Positions 44,161 through 53,252 of a stretch of 64,000 nt of DNA are shown here, one piece after another. The DNA is from Arthrobacter zhaoxinii (GTDB lineage Bacteria; Actinomycetota; Actinomycetes; Actinomycetales; Micrococcaceae). Numbering within the stretch: the first letter of the stretch is position 1; each line of letters starts with the position of its first letter. Under the pieces are notes generated by a model, which was not told the DNA's origin, searched no databases, and was given only the letters and a program-made list of their open reading frames with translations. The DNA lies in NCBI RefSeq assembly GCF_024385505.1, contig NZ_JANFLT010000006.1, positions 496,001 through 560,000 on the forward strand, read 5' to 3'. Made by a program: the position numbers and the translations under genes.

Positions 44161-46047
44161 CTAATCGCAGGAACCGTCTCGTTTCGCAGGAAGTGCAACG
44201 TCTTGTAGTGCCTGTGTGGAAGGAGTGACCTCAAGCTTAGGCTCGGAACTCTGCACTACACGGGAGAACTCAATATCGATAACCGCTGTTTCTCCGGGCG
44301 CTAGCTCTAGGGTTACGGTGCCCACGGGCCGTTGGCCGTGTTTACCCGCGCCGAATGCGACGCTGTTTCCGTTTATCTGAGCTGCCTCGACTAGGGACTG
44401 TGCCGGCCCATAGACCACATAGTTTGTGCGGAAGTGCCCTGGCTCTACGCCGAACACTCCGTCGCCGGTCACGTAGGCCGGAAGTGAGGTAGCGGCATCC
44501 TCTGGCGCAGTATTCGCCACCTTCAGCTGTACGGTGTAGCGGCTGTAGCCGTCAGCGTCGCAGGTCTGCATTAGCTGGGCAGTACGAGAGGCGTAATAAT
44601 CCATTTTGGCACCAGTTCCGTCATTGAAATAGGCCCCAAACGTGGCCCCACCCGCTGTTGGCCCGGTAACCGACCCTGCAAGGGCGGTGGACGAAATAAT
44701 GTCCTGTTCATTCTTGATACTTGACCACAGGTACAGCCGATTCTCCTGCACGCTCGTGCCCAGGGCAGAGATCAGCTGTTTGCTGTCACCCTGGCCCCCT
44801 GTAAAAGCCGAGAAGACCCTGGCAGCCACGGCAGCGAAATATGCGTCCTGAGCCGCTGGCTCTTCGATTTCTCGGTAAACATCGGACAGAAGGGTGTTGA
44901 CCACATTGTCTTTGGTCAAGGATATGGGTAGTTGCGTTCCTCCAACGAGTTCCACCACGCTGGGGTCAGCCAAATCTACCGGTCCGGTTGCTTCCAAGAG
45001 GTGTCCCAACACCACGGGATCCAGGGCAAGAACGCCATCTACTATCTGCCCCGGATGCCGCCCTTCCCACATTCTTTTGGCAGTTTCTGCTGCTGTTGGG
45101 AAGTGGGGAGTGAGATTTACGTTCTGCATCTGGGTGCCGAGGCGTGCTGTGTACAGGCGCTCTTCCTCTTCGTCCACCTCCAAGGCTGGCTTGAAGGCCT
45201 CAATTGCCGCAGCGCTGCTTTGATCGCTCAGGCTGATTCGGCCATCATCGGTGGTCAGCATCGCCAAGGCCCCGGGAATGCCGCCTGTTGCGCGGGTTTC
45301 GGCGCTGTTCTGTACGAGAACTAGGTAATTGCGTTCACCATTAGTGCCCAGCATCTCCGGTAGCAGCTGGGCTGCTGAGGAAGCGGTTCCTAACGTGGTG
45401 CTGACGGATCCGAGCTGCTCTGTTGCTGAACGGATTGGGTCAGCTATTTCCGGACGGAGGCGGGAGAGGTCGATGGACTTCAATCGGTCGTGGGACATAC
45501 GTACGGTGTTCGCTGCAGTGGAAATGCTTGGCTCGGCATCCTTGACTTGGCTAACATCGATCCGACCGTCCGTGGGAGTCAATGTTGCCCAGTCGAGAGA
45601 TTTATATCGGTCGACCAACGGGCTTATCGCATGAGCAGCAACGTCATCGGCAGATACGGCAACTTCCGCTACTGCGGCAAAATTCGCTCCGATCAGGGGA
45701 ACGGCGGCGGCCGCCTTCCACAGGGGGCCGGTCACTATAGAACGTGCACTGGCGGTACTGTCCTGGATCTGAGCAGCAGCTTGGTTTGCGCCGTCATAGT
45801 TGCTTGCACCCAGATCGGCCCGAAGCGAGGGAACCAGAGCGAAAACCGTTTCAAGGTCTGTACGAACCGCCAAAACCTGACGGGCTACCAAACCTATCCC
45901 TGCGCCAACGAATATGAGTAAAGAGAGAAGTGCGATAGCCACGCGATAGAGCAGCTGGCCCCGTCCAATTGGCCACTTACGGCGTTTCGTCGTTTGTGCA
46001 GCTCCAGATGCTTCTGGTTCGGCAACTATGCGGTAGTGCGAACTCAT
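44161..46047 (-). CDS. DUF4012 domain membrane-anchored protein
   Basis: 628 aa. A cytoplasmic basic segment and one transmembrane helix (about 35-55) anchor a long extracellular part. The DUF4012 block is clear: LLPEMLGTNGERNYLVLVQNSAETRATGGIPGALAML, then DGVLALDPVVLGHLLEATGPV and DNVVNTLLSDVY. The domain is common beside exopolysaccharide genes in Gram-positive bacteria, and members are suggested to be LytR-CpsA-Psr-like or chain-related surface proteins; its reaction is not established. I start at ATG 46047 (MSSHYRIV) because the upstream in-frame start (46113) would lie inside the preceding sugar transferase gene. Confidence 0.85.
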   Translation of the reverse strand: MSSHYRIVAEPEASGAAQTTKRRKWPIGRGQLLYRVAIALLSLLIFVGAGIGLVARQVLAVRTDLETVFALVPSLRADLGASNYDGANQAAAQIQDSTASARSIVTGPLWKAAAAVPLIGANFAAVAEVAVSADDVAAHAISPLVDRYKSLDWATLTPTDGRIDVSQVKDAEPSISTAANTVRMSHDRLKSIDLSRLRPEIADPIRSATEQLGSVSTTLGTASSAAQLLPEMLGTNGERNYLVLVQNSAETRATGGIPGALAMLTTDDGRISLSDQSSAAAIEAFKPALEVDEEEERLYTARLGTQMQNVNLTPHFPTAAETAKRMWEGRHPGQIVDGVLALDPVVLGHLLEATGPVDLADPSVVELVGGTQLPISLTKDNVVNTLLSDVYREIEEPAAQDAYFAAVAARVFSAFTGGQGDSKQLISALGTSVQENRLYLWSSIKNEQDIISSTALAGSVTGPTAGGATFGAYFNDGTGAKMDYYASRTAQLMQTCDADGYSRYTVQLKVANTAPEDAATSLPAYVTGDGVFGVEPGHFRTNYVVYGPAQSLVEAAQINGNSVAFGAGKHGQRPVGTVTLELAPGETAVIDIEFSRVVQSSEPKLEVTPSTQALQDVALPAKRDGSCD

Positions 46048-46090
46048 GGATCGGCTTTCAGCAGAAGGGGCATGTGGGAAAAGGTAGGGA

Positions 46091-47524
46091 TTAGAAGGCG
46101 CCTTGACGTGCAAGGACGGCCCGCACCGTTTTGAGCAGAATGGCGATGTCGCCGGCCAGCGACCAGTTCTCTACGTAGTAGAGGTCAAGGCGCACCGTGT
46201 CGTCCCATGAAAGCAAGGACCTGCCACTGACCTGCCACAATCCAGTGAGTCCGGGACGAACCATCAAACGGCGATGTACGTGGCTCTGGTACTGATCAAC
46301 CTCCGACCGCAGTGGCGGGCGGGGCCCAACCAGACTCATCGTTCCGTTGAGTACGTTGAATAGCTGAGGGAGTTCATCCAAGCTATAGCGGCGAAGAAAG
46401 CGACCCACTCTTGTGATGCGGGGGTCGGCCTTGAGCTTGAACATCACGCCGTTGCCCTCGCTTTCGGCTTGGAGAGCTGCCAGCTGTTGTTCGGCATCAA
46501 CGACCATTGAACGAAATTTAAGCATTTGGAACGGCCGACCCCCGGTACCTATACGTTCTTGGCGGAAGAGGACTGGTCCCGATGAATCGGCCCGCACCAC
46601 GGCGGCTACGATCAGAAGCACCGGTAACAGTACAACCAAAAGTCCTGTAGCGCCTATCAAATCAAAAGTGCGTTTCACTAGCCCCTGGCCGCTTCCAAGA
46701 TTCGGTGTGGAAACATGAATCAGCGGGAGACCCGCAACCGGTTGAGTGTGTATCCGAGGACCAGCTATGTCTGTTAGTGCAGGTGCCATAATCATGCGAA
46801 TCTGCATGTCAGCGAGGGCCCAGCCCAGCTCTCGAATAACGGGCGGGGGCAGAGGGACACCTGTCGAGAGTGCCACGGCATCGGGTGATACTTTCCGGAC
46901 TGCGGCGACGATGCCCTCTATTGACGCTTCGTGTCCGAGGTTCGGCATATCGAGGGAAGGGTCGATAAAGCTATCCTTTGGGGTCCCTGGGAGGTAGGTG
47001 GCAACTGGCTGGTAGCCTGCCATGGGCTGGCTGCGCAGTGCCCGGACTAGGTGCTCAACACCAAAGATTCCGCCGATGACGAGGACAGATGAACTGCTTT
47101 TCCCGGATTGGCGTTGGCCTCGGAGGTGGGTTCGCAATAGGAAGCGAGCCACAAGCAAAGACAAAACGCCTGCCGACAAGGCGAGACCCACGAAGCCTCG
47201 GGCGGTATCGAACTGGAAAACGTAGGATACCGACGCCACAAGCCCAAATAGCCAGAAGGAAGCGGTAAGGACCCGCTTATACTCTTCTGATCCATAACCC
47301 AACACCGTAGTGTCGCGGCTGCCTAGGAGTCCCAGCATGGCCCACCAGGTGGTGCTCAGAAGCAAGGTAATAACGAGGTAAAACTCGCCTTTAGCAGCAA
47401 TCCACTCCTCGCTTGCCGGAGTACCGAAGCGAAGGATAAGGGCACCAGACATCGCCCATAGAATAACTGCGGCGTCCACCGCCGCTAACCGTCCCACGTG
47501 TTGCCGCCGCCAGTCAGTTGCCAT
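46091..47524 (-). CDS. Polyprenyl-phosphate sugar-1-phosphate transferase (WcaJ/WbaP-like)
   Basis: 477 aa initiating enzyme that loads the first sugar-phosphate on undecaprenyl phosphate. There are four N-terminal transmembrane helices and a Rossmann-like CoA-binding-type region (SVLVIGGIFGVEHLV), then the catalytic domain: KRTFDLIGATGLLVV membrane re-entrant helix, DSSGPVLFRQERIG, FQMLKFRSM, LRRYSLDELPQLFNVLNG, LVGPRPPL and RPGLTGLWQVSGRS. ATG 47524 with AGGA upstream is preferred to a GTG at 47554. It is the intact counterpart of the remnant at 17850-18353 and, with the BY-kinase upstream, heads set C. Confidence 0.93.
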   Translation of the reverse strand: MATDWRRQHVGRLAAVDAAVILWAMSGALILRFGTPASEEWIAAKGEFYLVITLLLSTTWWAMLGLLGSRDTTVLGYGSEEYKRVLTASFWLFGLVASVSYVFQFDTARGFVGLALSAGVLSLLVARFLLRTHLRGQRQSGKSSSSVLVIGGIFGVEHLVRALRSQPMAGYQPVATYLPGTPKDSFIDPSLDMPNLGHEASIEGIVAAVRKVSPDAVALSTGVPLPPPVIRELGWALADMQIRMIMAPALTDIAGPRIHTQPVAGLPLIHVSTPNLGSGQGLVKRTFDLIGATGLLVVLLPVLLIVAAVVRADSSGPVLFRQERIGTGGRPFQMLKFRSMVVDAEQQLAALQAESEGNGVMFKLKADPRITRVGRFLRRYSLDELPQLFNVLNGTMSLVGPRPPLRSEVDQYQSHVHRRLMVRPGLTGLWQVSGRSLLSWDDTVRLDLYYVENWSLAGDIAILLKTVRAVLARQGAF

Positions 47525-47574
47525 TTTCCTGCGCCCCCAGTTGAAGATTTCCACTCGTTTAAGGACTGATTGCG

Positions 47575-49050
47575 CTATCTGACAATATCGGCGGACTCGG
47601 ACACCTCGTGACGACCCCGGTTACCAGTCACAAAATGACCACCATTGACGCTTTTTGCCGTGCGCTTATTGCTTCTCTTGCCTCCGGCCGATTCGCCCTT
47701 TGATTCATAAGAATAATAGCTGTAGGCGTAAGCATCGGGACCTTTGGAAGGAAGCATGTTGAGCACGGTGCCCAGCAAGTTTGCTTTTACCAGTTCCAAC
47801 GAGGAGAGAGACTTCTCAAGGTCCCGGGACTGAATCTTGCCCGAGGCGACCACGAGAACCACACCCGACACCTTCTGAGCGAGCACAGTTGAGTCGGTCA
47901 CCGGTATTAGCGGAGGAGCATCGACAATAACAGCGTCGAATTCATCGGATAGGCGAGTGATCATTTTTGACATCGCCTCTGAACCCAAAAGTTCACTCGG
48001 ATTGGGCGGTATCTGCCCTGACGTGAGGACATATAGATCGTCTTCTCCCCAGGGCTGTAGAAGATCTTCTACGTCAGCAGTGCCGATCAAAGCGGTAGTG
48101 AGTCCAGCGCCGCTCTCAAGACCCAAGTATGTCGCTACCATTGGGCGCCGGAGGTCGGCATCGATGAGGACCACTCGCTGGCCGGCCTGAGCCATGGCGA
48201 TCGCCATGTTCGTTGCCGTGGTGCTCTTTCCTTCGCCCGGCAGAGACGAGGTAACGAGAATGGTGTTCGAGTTGCTGTCGACATTAGCGAACTGAAGGTT
48301 AGTGCGAATTTGCCGGAAAGATTCAGCACGTGGACTCTGGGGTGCCGCCTGAGTCAGCACCGGCCTCTTCGCAGCATCCACGTCGAACGAAATGCCCCCA
48401 AGGATTGGAGCCTTGGTCACCCGTGAGACATCAGCTTCACCTCGAACCTTGGTATCTAGGGCTGAGCGGAGGATAGCGGTCCCTACTCCGGCCATGAGGC
48501 CAACAACAAGGCCGACAAACAGATTCAACTTCGTGTCAGGGGCAGATGGTGCGGTGGGTGCGACGGCTGGCGTTACCACAGAGAGTTTAATGGGTGAGAC
48601 TCCACCCATGCTGGGGGTTTCTAATTGACCAACTGTCTCGACAAGACTGTCGGCTACCGCTTGTGCTACGGCCGCTGCCTGGACCGGCGAGGAATCGACG
48701 GCGGAAATTGTGATGAGAACGGTGTTCAAGTCTGCACTTGCGCTTACGGTTTCGGCAAGTTTGGCAGGAGAAACATCGAGCCCGAGGCTATCAACGACAG
48801 GCTGCAGAACCGCTGGTGTTTTCGCGGTCTCCACATAGGTTTGGACACGCGCCTGAGTGAAAGTATTCCCCTGTTGAAGCTCAGCCACAGTGCCAGTGCT
48901 TTGAATAGAGACGAATAGCTGCGTGTGCGAAGTATAAACCGGACGGATTAGGAAGGACGCTGCTGCCGCGGCCAGCGTTCCGAGCAGGGCGCACGCGACT
49001 ATAACCATCCAGTTGCGTCGAACTAACCGCCCATATTCCTTGAGATCCAA
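47575..49050 (-). CDS. Chain-length determinant / bacterial tyrosine kinase, set C
   Basis: 491 aa Wzz-BY-kinase fusion. TM1 near 14-34 and TM2 near 175-195, Walker A SSLPGEGKSTT, Walker A' VVLIDADLRRP, Walker B VIVDAPPLIPVTDS. Unlike the other two copies it has a tyrosine cluster near the end (DAYAYSYYSYE) as in typical autokinases, followed by a basic tail. The start is TTG 49050 (MDLKEYGRLVRRNW) with AAAGG seven bases upstream. It lies 50 bp before the initiating sugar transferase in one operon. Confidence 0.92.
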   Translation of the reverse strand: MDLKEYGRLVRRNWMVIVACALLGTLAAAAASFLIRPVYTSHTQLFVSIQSTGTVAELQQGNTFTQARVQTYVETAKTPAVLQPVVDSLGLDVSPAKLAETVSASADLNTVLITISAVDSSPVQAAAVAQAVADSLVETVGQLETPSMGGVSPIKLSVVTPAVAPTAPSAPDTKLNLFVGLVVGLMAGVGTAILRSALDTKVRGEADVSRVTKAPILGGISFDVDAAKRPVLTQAAPQSPRAESFRQIRTNLQFANVDSNSNTILVTSSLPGEGKSTTATNMAIAMAQAGQRVVLIDADLRRPMVATYLGLESGAGLTTALIGTADVEDLLQPWGEDDLYVLTSGQIPPNPSELLGSEAMSKMITRLSDEFDAVIVDAPPLIPVTDSTVLAQKVSGVVLVVASGKIQSRDLEKSLSSLELVKANLLGTVLNMLPSKGPDAYAYSYYSYESKGESAGGKRSNKRTAKSVNGGHFVTGNRGRHEVSESADIVR

Positions 49051-49449
49051 GTTCTAACCTTTCGTCGCGTGCATATCAGATCGTGTGCGAGGCCAGAACA
49101 ACAGGAGATGTCGACCGCCGCCCATTGCCCGAACCAGATAACTATAGCGGCATTCCGACAAACCTATTCGAACGAAAGGGGGTCTCGGCCCGCCGCGTCC
49201 GCTCTTTCGACCTGTTGCGAGCTCGGTGAAGGGCCATCGATGCCTGCAGATCACAGCCGCTGCTCCTTGAATATCGCCAGTTTGACCCCTCGCTCTCTCA
49301 CTAGCACCGCTCATGACAATCAGCCTTCATGTTCCTACTCGTGGAGTCGATGAACGGGGTGGCCACATATTGTCGGTGGGAGCCGACCTGTGCCTATAGA
49401 CTGGGTTGGTGCAACACAGAGTCGGTCTTACCTGGGTGAGGGAGTTTGA
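49051..49449. promoter_or_regulatory. Divergent intergenic region of set C
   Basis: About 400 bp without a supported gene, between the BY-kinase (-) and the polymerase (+). It must hold promoters for both halves of the cluster. The only clear site is the 14-mer at 49375-49388, followed eight bases later by TATAGA. An open frame across the region (49069-49353) has no ribosome-binding site or family resemblance. Confidence 0.55.
49375..49388 (+). promoter_or_regulatory. 14-bp motif GGTGGGAGCCGACC upstream of the polymerase gene
   Basis: Second exact copy of the 14-mer found before the LPXTG gene. Here it sits in a GTCGG/CCGAC inverted repeat and is followed by a -10-like TATAGA at 49395-49400, about 50 bases before the GTG start at 49450. 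Confidence 0.5.
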
Positions 49450-50583
49450 GTGAGTGGTCGGGAAACGCACCGATACGCACCCGGCGTAAAACGCGAACTT
49501 GTATTTATGGACCTCTGCTTCGTCGCGGTATTCCTTCTCGGATATCTCATCGTTGTCTATCGTTCTGATATTCTTCCAACGCGTTTCATGGGTGACGAAA
49601 ATGTCATTCGGGAGCTTGCTTTAGGAACGCGCTCTGCTTACGGAGACAACTCTTACGGCACGGTTGCGGCTATATATAAGCATTTGGGATTGGCCAAGAA
49701 CCAGCTTGCAGCCGGACTGCTTGGCTACTTATTCGCATGTGCGCCATATTTGATCGTTATGTCTAGGCACAGAAACGCCGGCGCGAATTATGGTGCCATA
49801 TTTGCCCTTAGCATTGGCGTGCTTCTAAGCGCCGTCTATATGGGAACGTACTCTAAGGAAGTTTTCGTTGTACCAGTAGTAGTCGCTCTGATCCTGTGTC
49901 GTTCACGGCGAAGTGGTTTGGTAATCATTTGTACGCTGGTCGTCGTATATGCCGTAAACTTTCGAAGTTACTGGTTTCTTCTGCTCGTAACTTTCGTCGC
50001 ATTGTTACTATTAGTAAAAGCTATTCGGGCTTCTTGGGCTATCGTCCTAACTGCGCTGACAGCCGTCATTGTGGGATCTTTCATCTTTAGCACCATCATG
50101 AATGTTCCCGCTGACCATTTCCGCAACAGCGTCAACGAAAATCGCTTGCTCACAGGTAACGTTAATACGCTTATACCGCGATATGTTGACACGGGGACTA
50201 TTTTGGATGGCCCCATGAACAACGCGATCAGCTATATCACCTTACAGCTCCCTATCCCACTGCTCATAAAGCTGTCTCCATATTATGTGGCCCTGGCGAT
50301 CGTGATGGCCGCTCTATGGATTGGCTTCTACTCACGCATGGCCTCCATACTGAACATAGATGATACGAAGCGGGACCCTCAATTAGTGCGATCTGTTACG
50401 TTCGTATTGGCGTTCTCTGTGACTCAGGCATTTTTCGAGCCTGACTATGGCTCAGCATTAAAACACTTAACTCCGTTTTTACCGATATTCCTAGCGATGT
50501 ACCTGGCGGTTCGGAAGAAACCTGAAGACTTGGTGCAAAGGGGCAACAAAGAGGAGCGCTGGGCACTTGACCAAACCCATTAG
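49450..50583 (+). CDS. Putative Wzy-like polymerase, set C
   Basis: 377 aa polytopic membrane protein with about 10 hydrophobic segments and an extracellular loop (NVPADHFRNSVNENRLLTGNVNTL). No signature motif is recognised. The call as the glycan polymerase rests on topology and on its place between the BY-kinase and a glycosyltransferase plus flippase, where a Wzy is expected. GTG start with GAGGGAG five bases upstream. Codon use is visibly less GC-biased (many TTA, ATA and CGA-type codons) than in the left half of the window, as often seen in type-specific capsule genes acquired by transfer. Confidence 0.65.
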   Translation: MSGRETHRYAPGVKRELVFMDLCFVAVFLLGYLIVVYRSDILPTRFMGDENVIRELALGTRSAYGDNSYGTVAAIYKHLGLAKNQLAAGLLGYLFACAPYLIVMSRHRNAGANYGAIFALSIGVLLSAVYMGTYSKEVFVVPVVVALILCRSRRSGLVIICTLVVVYAVNFRSYWFLLLVTFVALLLLVKAIRASWAIVLTALTAVIVGSFIFSTIMNVPADHFRNSVNENRLLTGNVNTLIPRYVDTGTILDGPMNNAISYITLQLPIPLLIKLSPYYVALAIVMAALWIGFYSRMASILNIDDTKRDPQLVRSVTFVLAFSVTQAFFEPDYGSALKHLTPFLPIFLAMYLAVRKKPEDLVQRGNKEERWALDQTH

Positions 50584-51625
50584 AGTTTTACATGTCGTGG
50601 AGAGCTACGGGGGCGGTGTAGCGACAGCGCTTGCCCAATATGCTGCCGCAACTCCTTCCGTTGAACATCACTTGCTCCGCACAGAACGGCCAGGCGATTT
50701 CGTTGATGGCGGAGAGCTTGCACAGTTTAAGAGCGTTGAAGATCTGCCCGGAAATCCCGCTAAAGCGTGGTGGACCATCAGACGCACGGTGAAAGCCCTC
50801 AACCCGGATGTTGTCCATGCTCATTCAAGCCTTGCAGGCGCTTATGTAAGGACGTCCGTCAAGGCTTCGCGGAATTTGAGTGTTATATACACGCCTCATG
50901 GTTACGCCTTCGAGAGGAAGGACATCCCTGTATCGCTTCGCCGCGTCTATCAGACTATAGAGCGAGTTTTGGCTCGAAATACTACGTCATATGCCGCTTG
51001 TTCACCTCGCGAAGCTGAGCTGAGCCAGTTCCCAGGATTTGCAGGGGCTGTAGTTCACGTTCCTAATGTTGCGACAGACGACGTTGAAAAGATTATGCAT
51101 GAGGCTCCCCATGGTTCCGCAATGGAGGTAGTTAGCGTCGGCCGGCTTACACCCGCGCGCGATCCGCACTTTTTCGCTGAGGTCGTACGGACCGTTCAGG
51201 AAGACGGCCCTGAAGTGGAATTCACATGGGTGGGGGGTGGTGATATCGAGTATATTTCGACTCTCCAAGAGTTGGGAGTACATGTGACCGGATGGCTTTC
51301 CCGCAAGGAAGCTATGGCTTATATCGCCGGCGCGGATGCACACCTTCATACTGCGTCGTGGGATGGATTCCCTATGGTATTACTCGAGGCCAACGCAATG
51401 AGGGTGCCGAGTCTTGTACGGGATATTGAACCATTCGCGCAGGTTCCCCCTACGATGCGTAGTAAATTGCCTGAAGAGATGGCTCGCCAACTAATTGGCA
51501 TGCGACAGAACACTCGCCGCCAACAGGTCTTGGCCCTGTGGGACCACTACCTAAGGGACAACACCGTGGAGGTTCAGGGTGAGCGGTTGATGTCTTTGTA
51601 TGATCCCCCTTCCACTAATGAGTAG
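50567..51625 (+). CDS. GT4-type glycosyltransferase, set C
   Basis: 352 aa GT-B enzyme: VLHVVESYGGGVATALAQYA at the N-terminus, VHAHSSLAGAYVR, YTPHGYAFERKD, VVSVGRLTPARDP and DAHLHTASWDGFPMVLLEANAMRVPSLV in the donor site. It begins with TTG 50567 and overlaps the polymerase gene by 17 bp with AGGAG inside that gene, so the two are coupled. Donor sugar unknown. Same AT-richer codon use as its neighbours. Confidence 0.85.
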   Translation: MTKPIRVLHVVESYGGGVATALAQYAAATPSVEHHLLRTERPGDFVDGGELAQFKSVEDLPGNPAKAWWTIRRTVKALNPDVVHAHSSLAGAYVRTSVKASRNLSVIYTPHGYAFERKDIPVSLRRVYQTIERVLARNTTSYAACSPREAELSQFPGFAGAVVHVPNVATDDVEKIMHEAPHGSAMEVVSVGRLTPARDPHFFAEVVRTVQEDGPEVEFTWVGGGDIEYISTLQELGVHVTGWLSRKEAMAYIAGADAHLHTASWDGFPMVLLEANAMRVPSLVRDIEPFAQVPPTMRSKLPEEMARQLIGMRQNTRRQQVLALWDHYLRDNTVEVQGERLMSLYDPPSTNE

Positions 51626-51700
51626 TAAAGCTCCTTGGCGAGCAAAGAACTAAGAGCCGAACTTGGTATCCGCACCGCTCCGTAGAGACTAGTGAAGCTA

Positions 51701-51868
51701 ATGAATCAACAGATAAGCGTGGAATCGCAGGCTGCAGTATATGCTGCGGAATGGGGGAACGAAGCGTTTATGCCTGGCCCCATAATTTATCCGGTTTCGC
51801 ATAATATTGGCGCAAATTGTTCCGCTGTGGCTATGCTGCGTTACGGAATCGACAGAACGAATGGGTAA
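51701..51868 (+). CDS. Possible 55-aa open reading frame, unknown
   Basis: ATG 51701 to TAA 51866 in the 282-bp gap between the glycosyltransferase and the flippase. The product would have a segment MPGPIIYPVSHNIGANCSAV but no membrane helix or known motif. The ribosome-binding site is weak (GTGAAGC). It may be a remnant of a lost cluster gene or simply chance. Nothing else is seen in the gap. Confidence 0.25.
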   Translation: MNQQISVESQAAVYAAEWGNEAFMPGPIIYPVSHNIGANCSAVAMLRYGIDRTNG

Positions 51869-51907
51869 CAACATGGTCCATCGATGTAATACCTACGGGC
51901 CGAACTA

Positions 51908-53149
51908 ATGGTCGGTATGGGTCAAGTTAAGAACAAAATATGGTATCTTGCACCAACAGCCCTAACAGGGCTGACTTCGATATTATGTGTGCCCCTGTTG
52001 ATCTATATCTTGGGCCCTGCAGGTTGGGCTGATCTGGCGCTCGGACAAGCAATCGGTCTTTTTGGAACGGTTTTCGTCAGCCTTGGGTGGCCGGTGACCG
52101 GTCCTGCGCTTATTGCTCGCTCTTCCGCTGACGAGCGGTACAGGCAAATGGTTATTTCCCTCTGGACTCGTTTCCTTATGGCCTTACCGTTGGTTGTAAT
52201 TGGGGCAGTTGCACTGATCTATTGGATCCCTCAAAGTCAAGTTCTCGTGTGCACCGCGCTCGTGAGCGCTTTTCTAGGTTTTGCGCCATCGTGGTATTTT
52301 CTCGGCATAGATGACCCGAAGGGGTTGTTCTGGTTCGATGCTGTAGCTCGGGCGACTGGGACTCTCGGCGGGCTGGTGGGTGTTTATGCCACGCACGATG
52401 CTCGTTTTTACGCCTTCGGTCTTTTCTGTGGAATCGTTGTTGCTGCTACATCAGGTTGGGCGAAGGCCCGAGGGATGAGGGCTAAGGTTGGTGTGGGCGT
52501 AACGGCAAGTGAGGTATTCAAAGCGTTTAAGGGACATCTCCGGGGTTTGACTACCAATGCTCTGTATATTTCTATAGCGTCAGTCATGCTACCTCTGGTC
52601 GCCTTGTTTGGAGGCCCTGTGTATGTGGTATTCGCTATTGTTGATAAGGTGCAAAAACAGCTCTTAACGGTGTCGCTTCCGATCACGCAAATGCTGACAG
52701 GCCGAATGGCGGGGGATATTGAGGGAGGTAATGGCGCTCTAGCAGTTGCAAGCCGCTCCTTCAAGGCCATAGTTGTGGCTGGTGCAATATTAGCGCTGTG
52801 CATGATACCTATCACGCCCTGGGCTGTTCAGCTGATGTCAGTGGGCTCGGCCGACATCGACCTTGTGCAAATCCTCGCAGTTTCCCTTGGCGTCGGCTTG
52901 GCCTTTATCTTGCAATGCCTCCCTGTTGCGGTTTTGGTCGTACTGAAACGTCTTGGGTATGCCGTTGTAGGAATGATAGTATCGCTACTTATAGGCATAG
53001 CCTCGGTTGTCTTTATCGGAGATGAGTTGAATTTGACGTTCATACTATGGGTTCAGTGTGGTATGTATGCCGTTTCGATCGTCTTCTGTTGGGCGGGTTT
53101 CCATAATGCAAAGAGGTCGTTTCATTCGGTCTCCAGTGTTTGCAGTTAG
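51908..53149 (+). CDS. Wzx-like polysaccharide flippase, set C
   Basis: 413 aa, about 12 hydrophobic segments, PST/MATE type. Family-like features are YILGPAGWADLALGQAIG near the N-terminus, APSWYFLGIDDPKGLFWFDAVARATG and FAIVDKVQKQLLTVSLPITQ. It should export the repeat unit made by set C for the polymerase at 49450. Start ATG 51908, with a second in-frame ATG four codons later (51917). Followed by a 103-bp gap to the next glycosyltransferase. Confidence 0.84.
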   Translation: MVGMGQVKNKIWYLAPTALTGLTSILCVPLLIYILGPAGWADLALGQAIGLFGTVFVSLGWPVTGPALIARSSADERYRQMVISLWTRFLMALPLVVIGAVALIYWIPQSQVLVCTALVSAFLGFAPSWYFLGIDDPKGLFWFDAVARATGTLGGLVGVYATHDARFYAFGLFCGIVVAATSGWAKARGMRAKVGVGVTASEVFKAFKGHLRGLTTNALYISIASVMLPLVALFGGPVYVVFAIVDKVQKQLLTVSLPITQMLTGRMAGDIEGGNGALAVASRSFKAIVVAGAILALCMIPITPWAVQLMSVGSADIDLVQILAVSLGVGLAFILQCLPVAVLVVLKRLGYAVVGMIVSLLIGIASVVFIGDELNLTFILWVQCGMYAVSIVFCWAGFHNAKRSFHSVSSVCS

Positions 53150-53252
53150 TGTGGTTCTAGGGCCGCCTAAAGTCTTTTGTTGCACGCCTGTTTCAAGCTG
53201 GTCATGAGCGCATCGTGTACCGGATATTTTCCCGCTTATTGCCGTAGCGGTT

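Noticed and set aside
49069-49353. Open frame in the set C divergent intergenic region
   Set aside because: No ribosome-binding site or motif, and it covers the expected promoters of both flanking operons.
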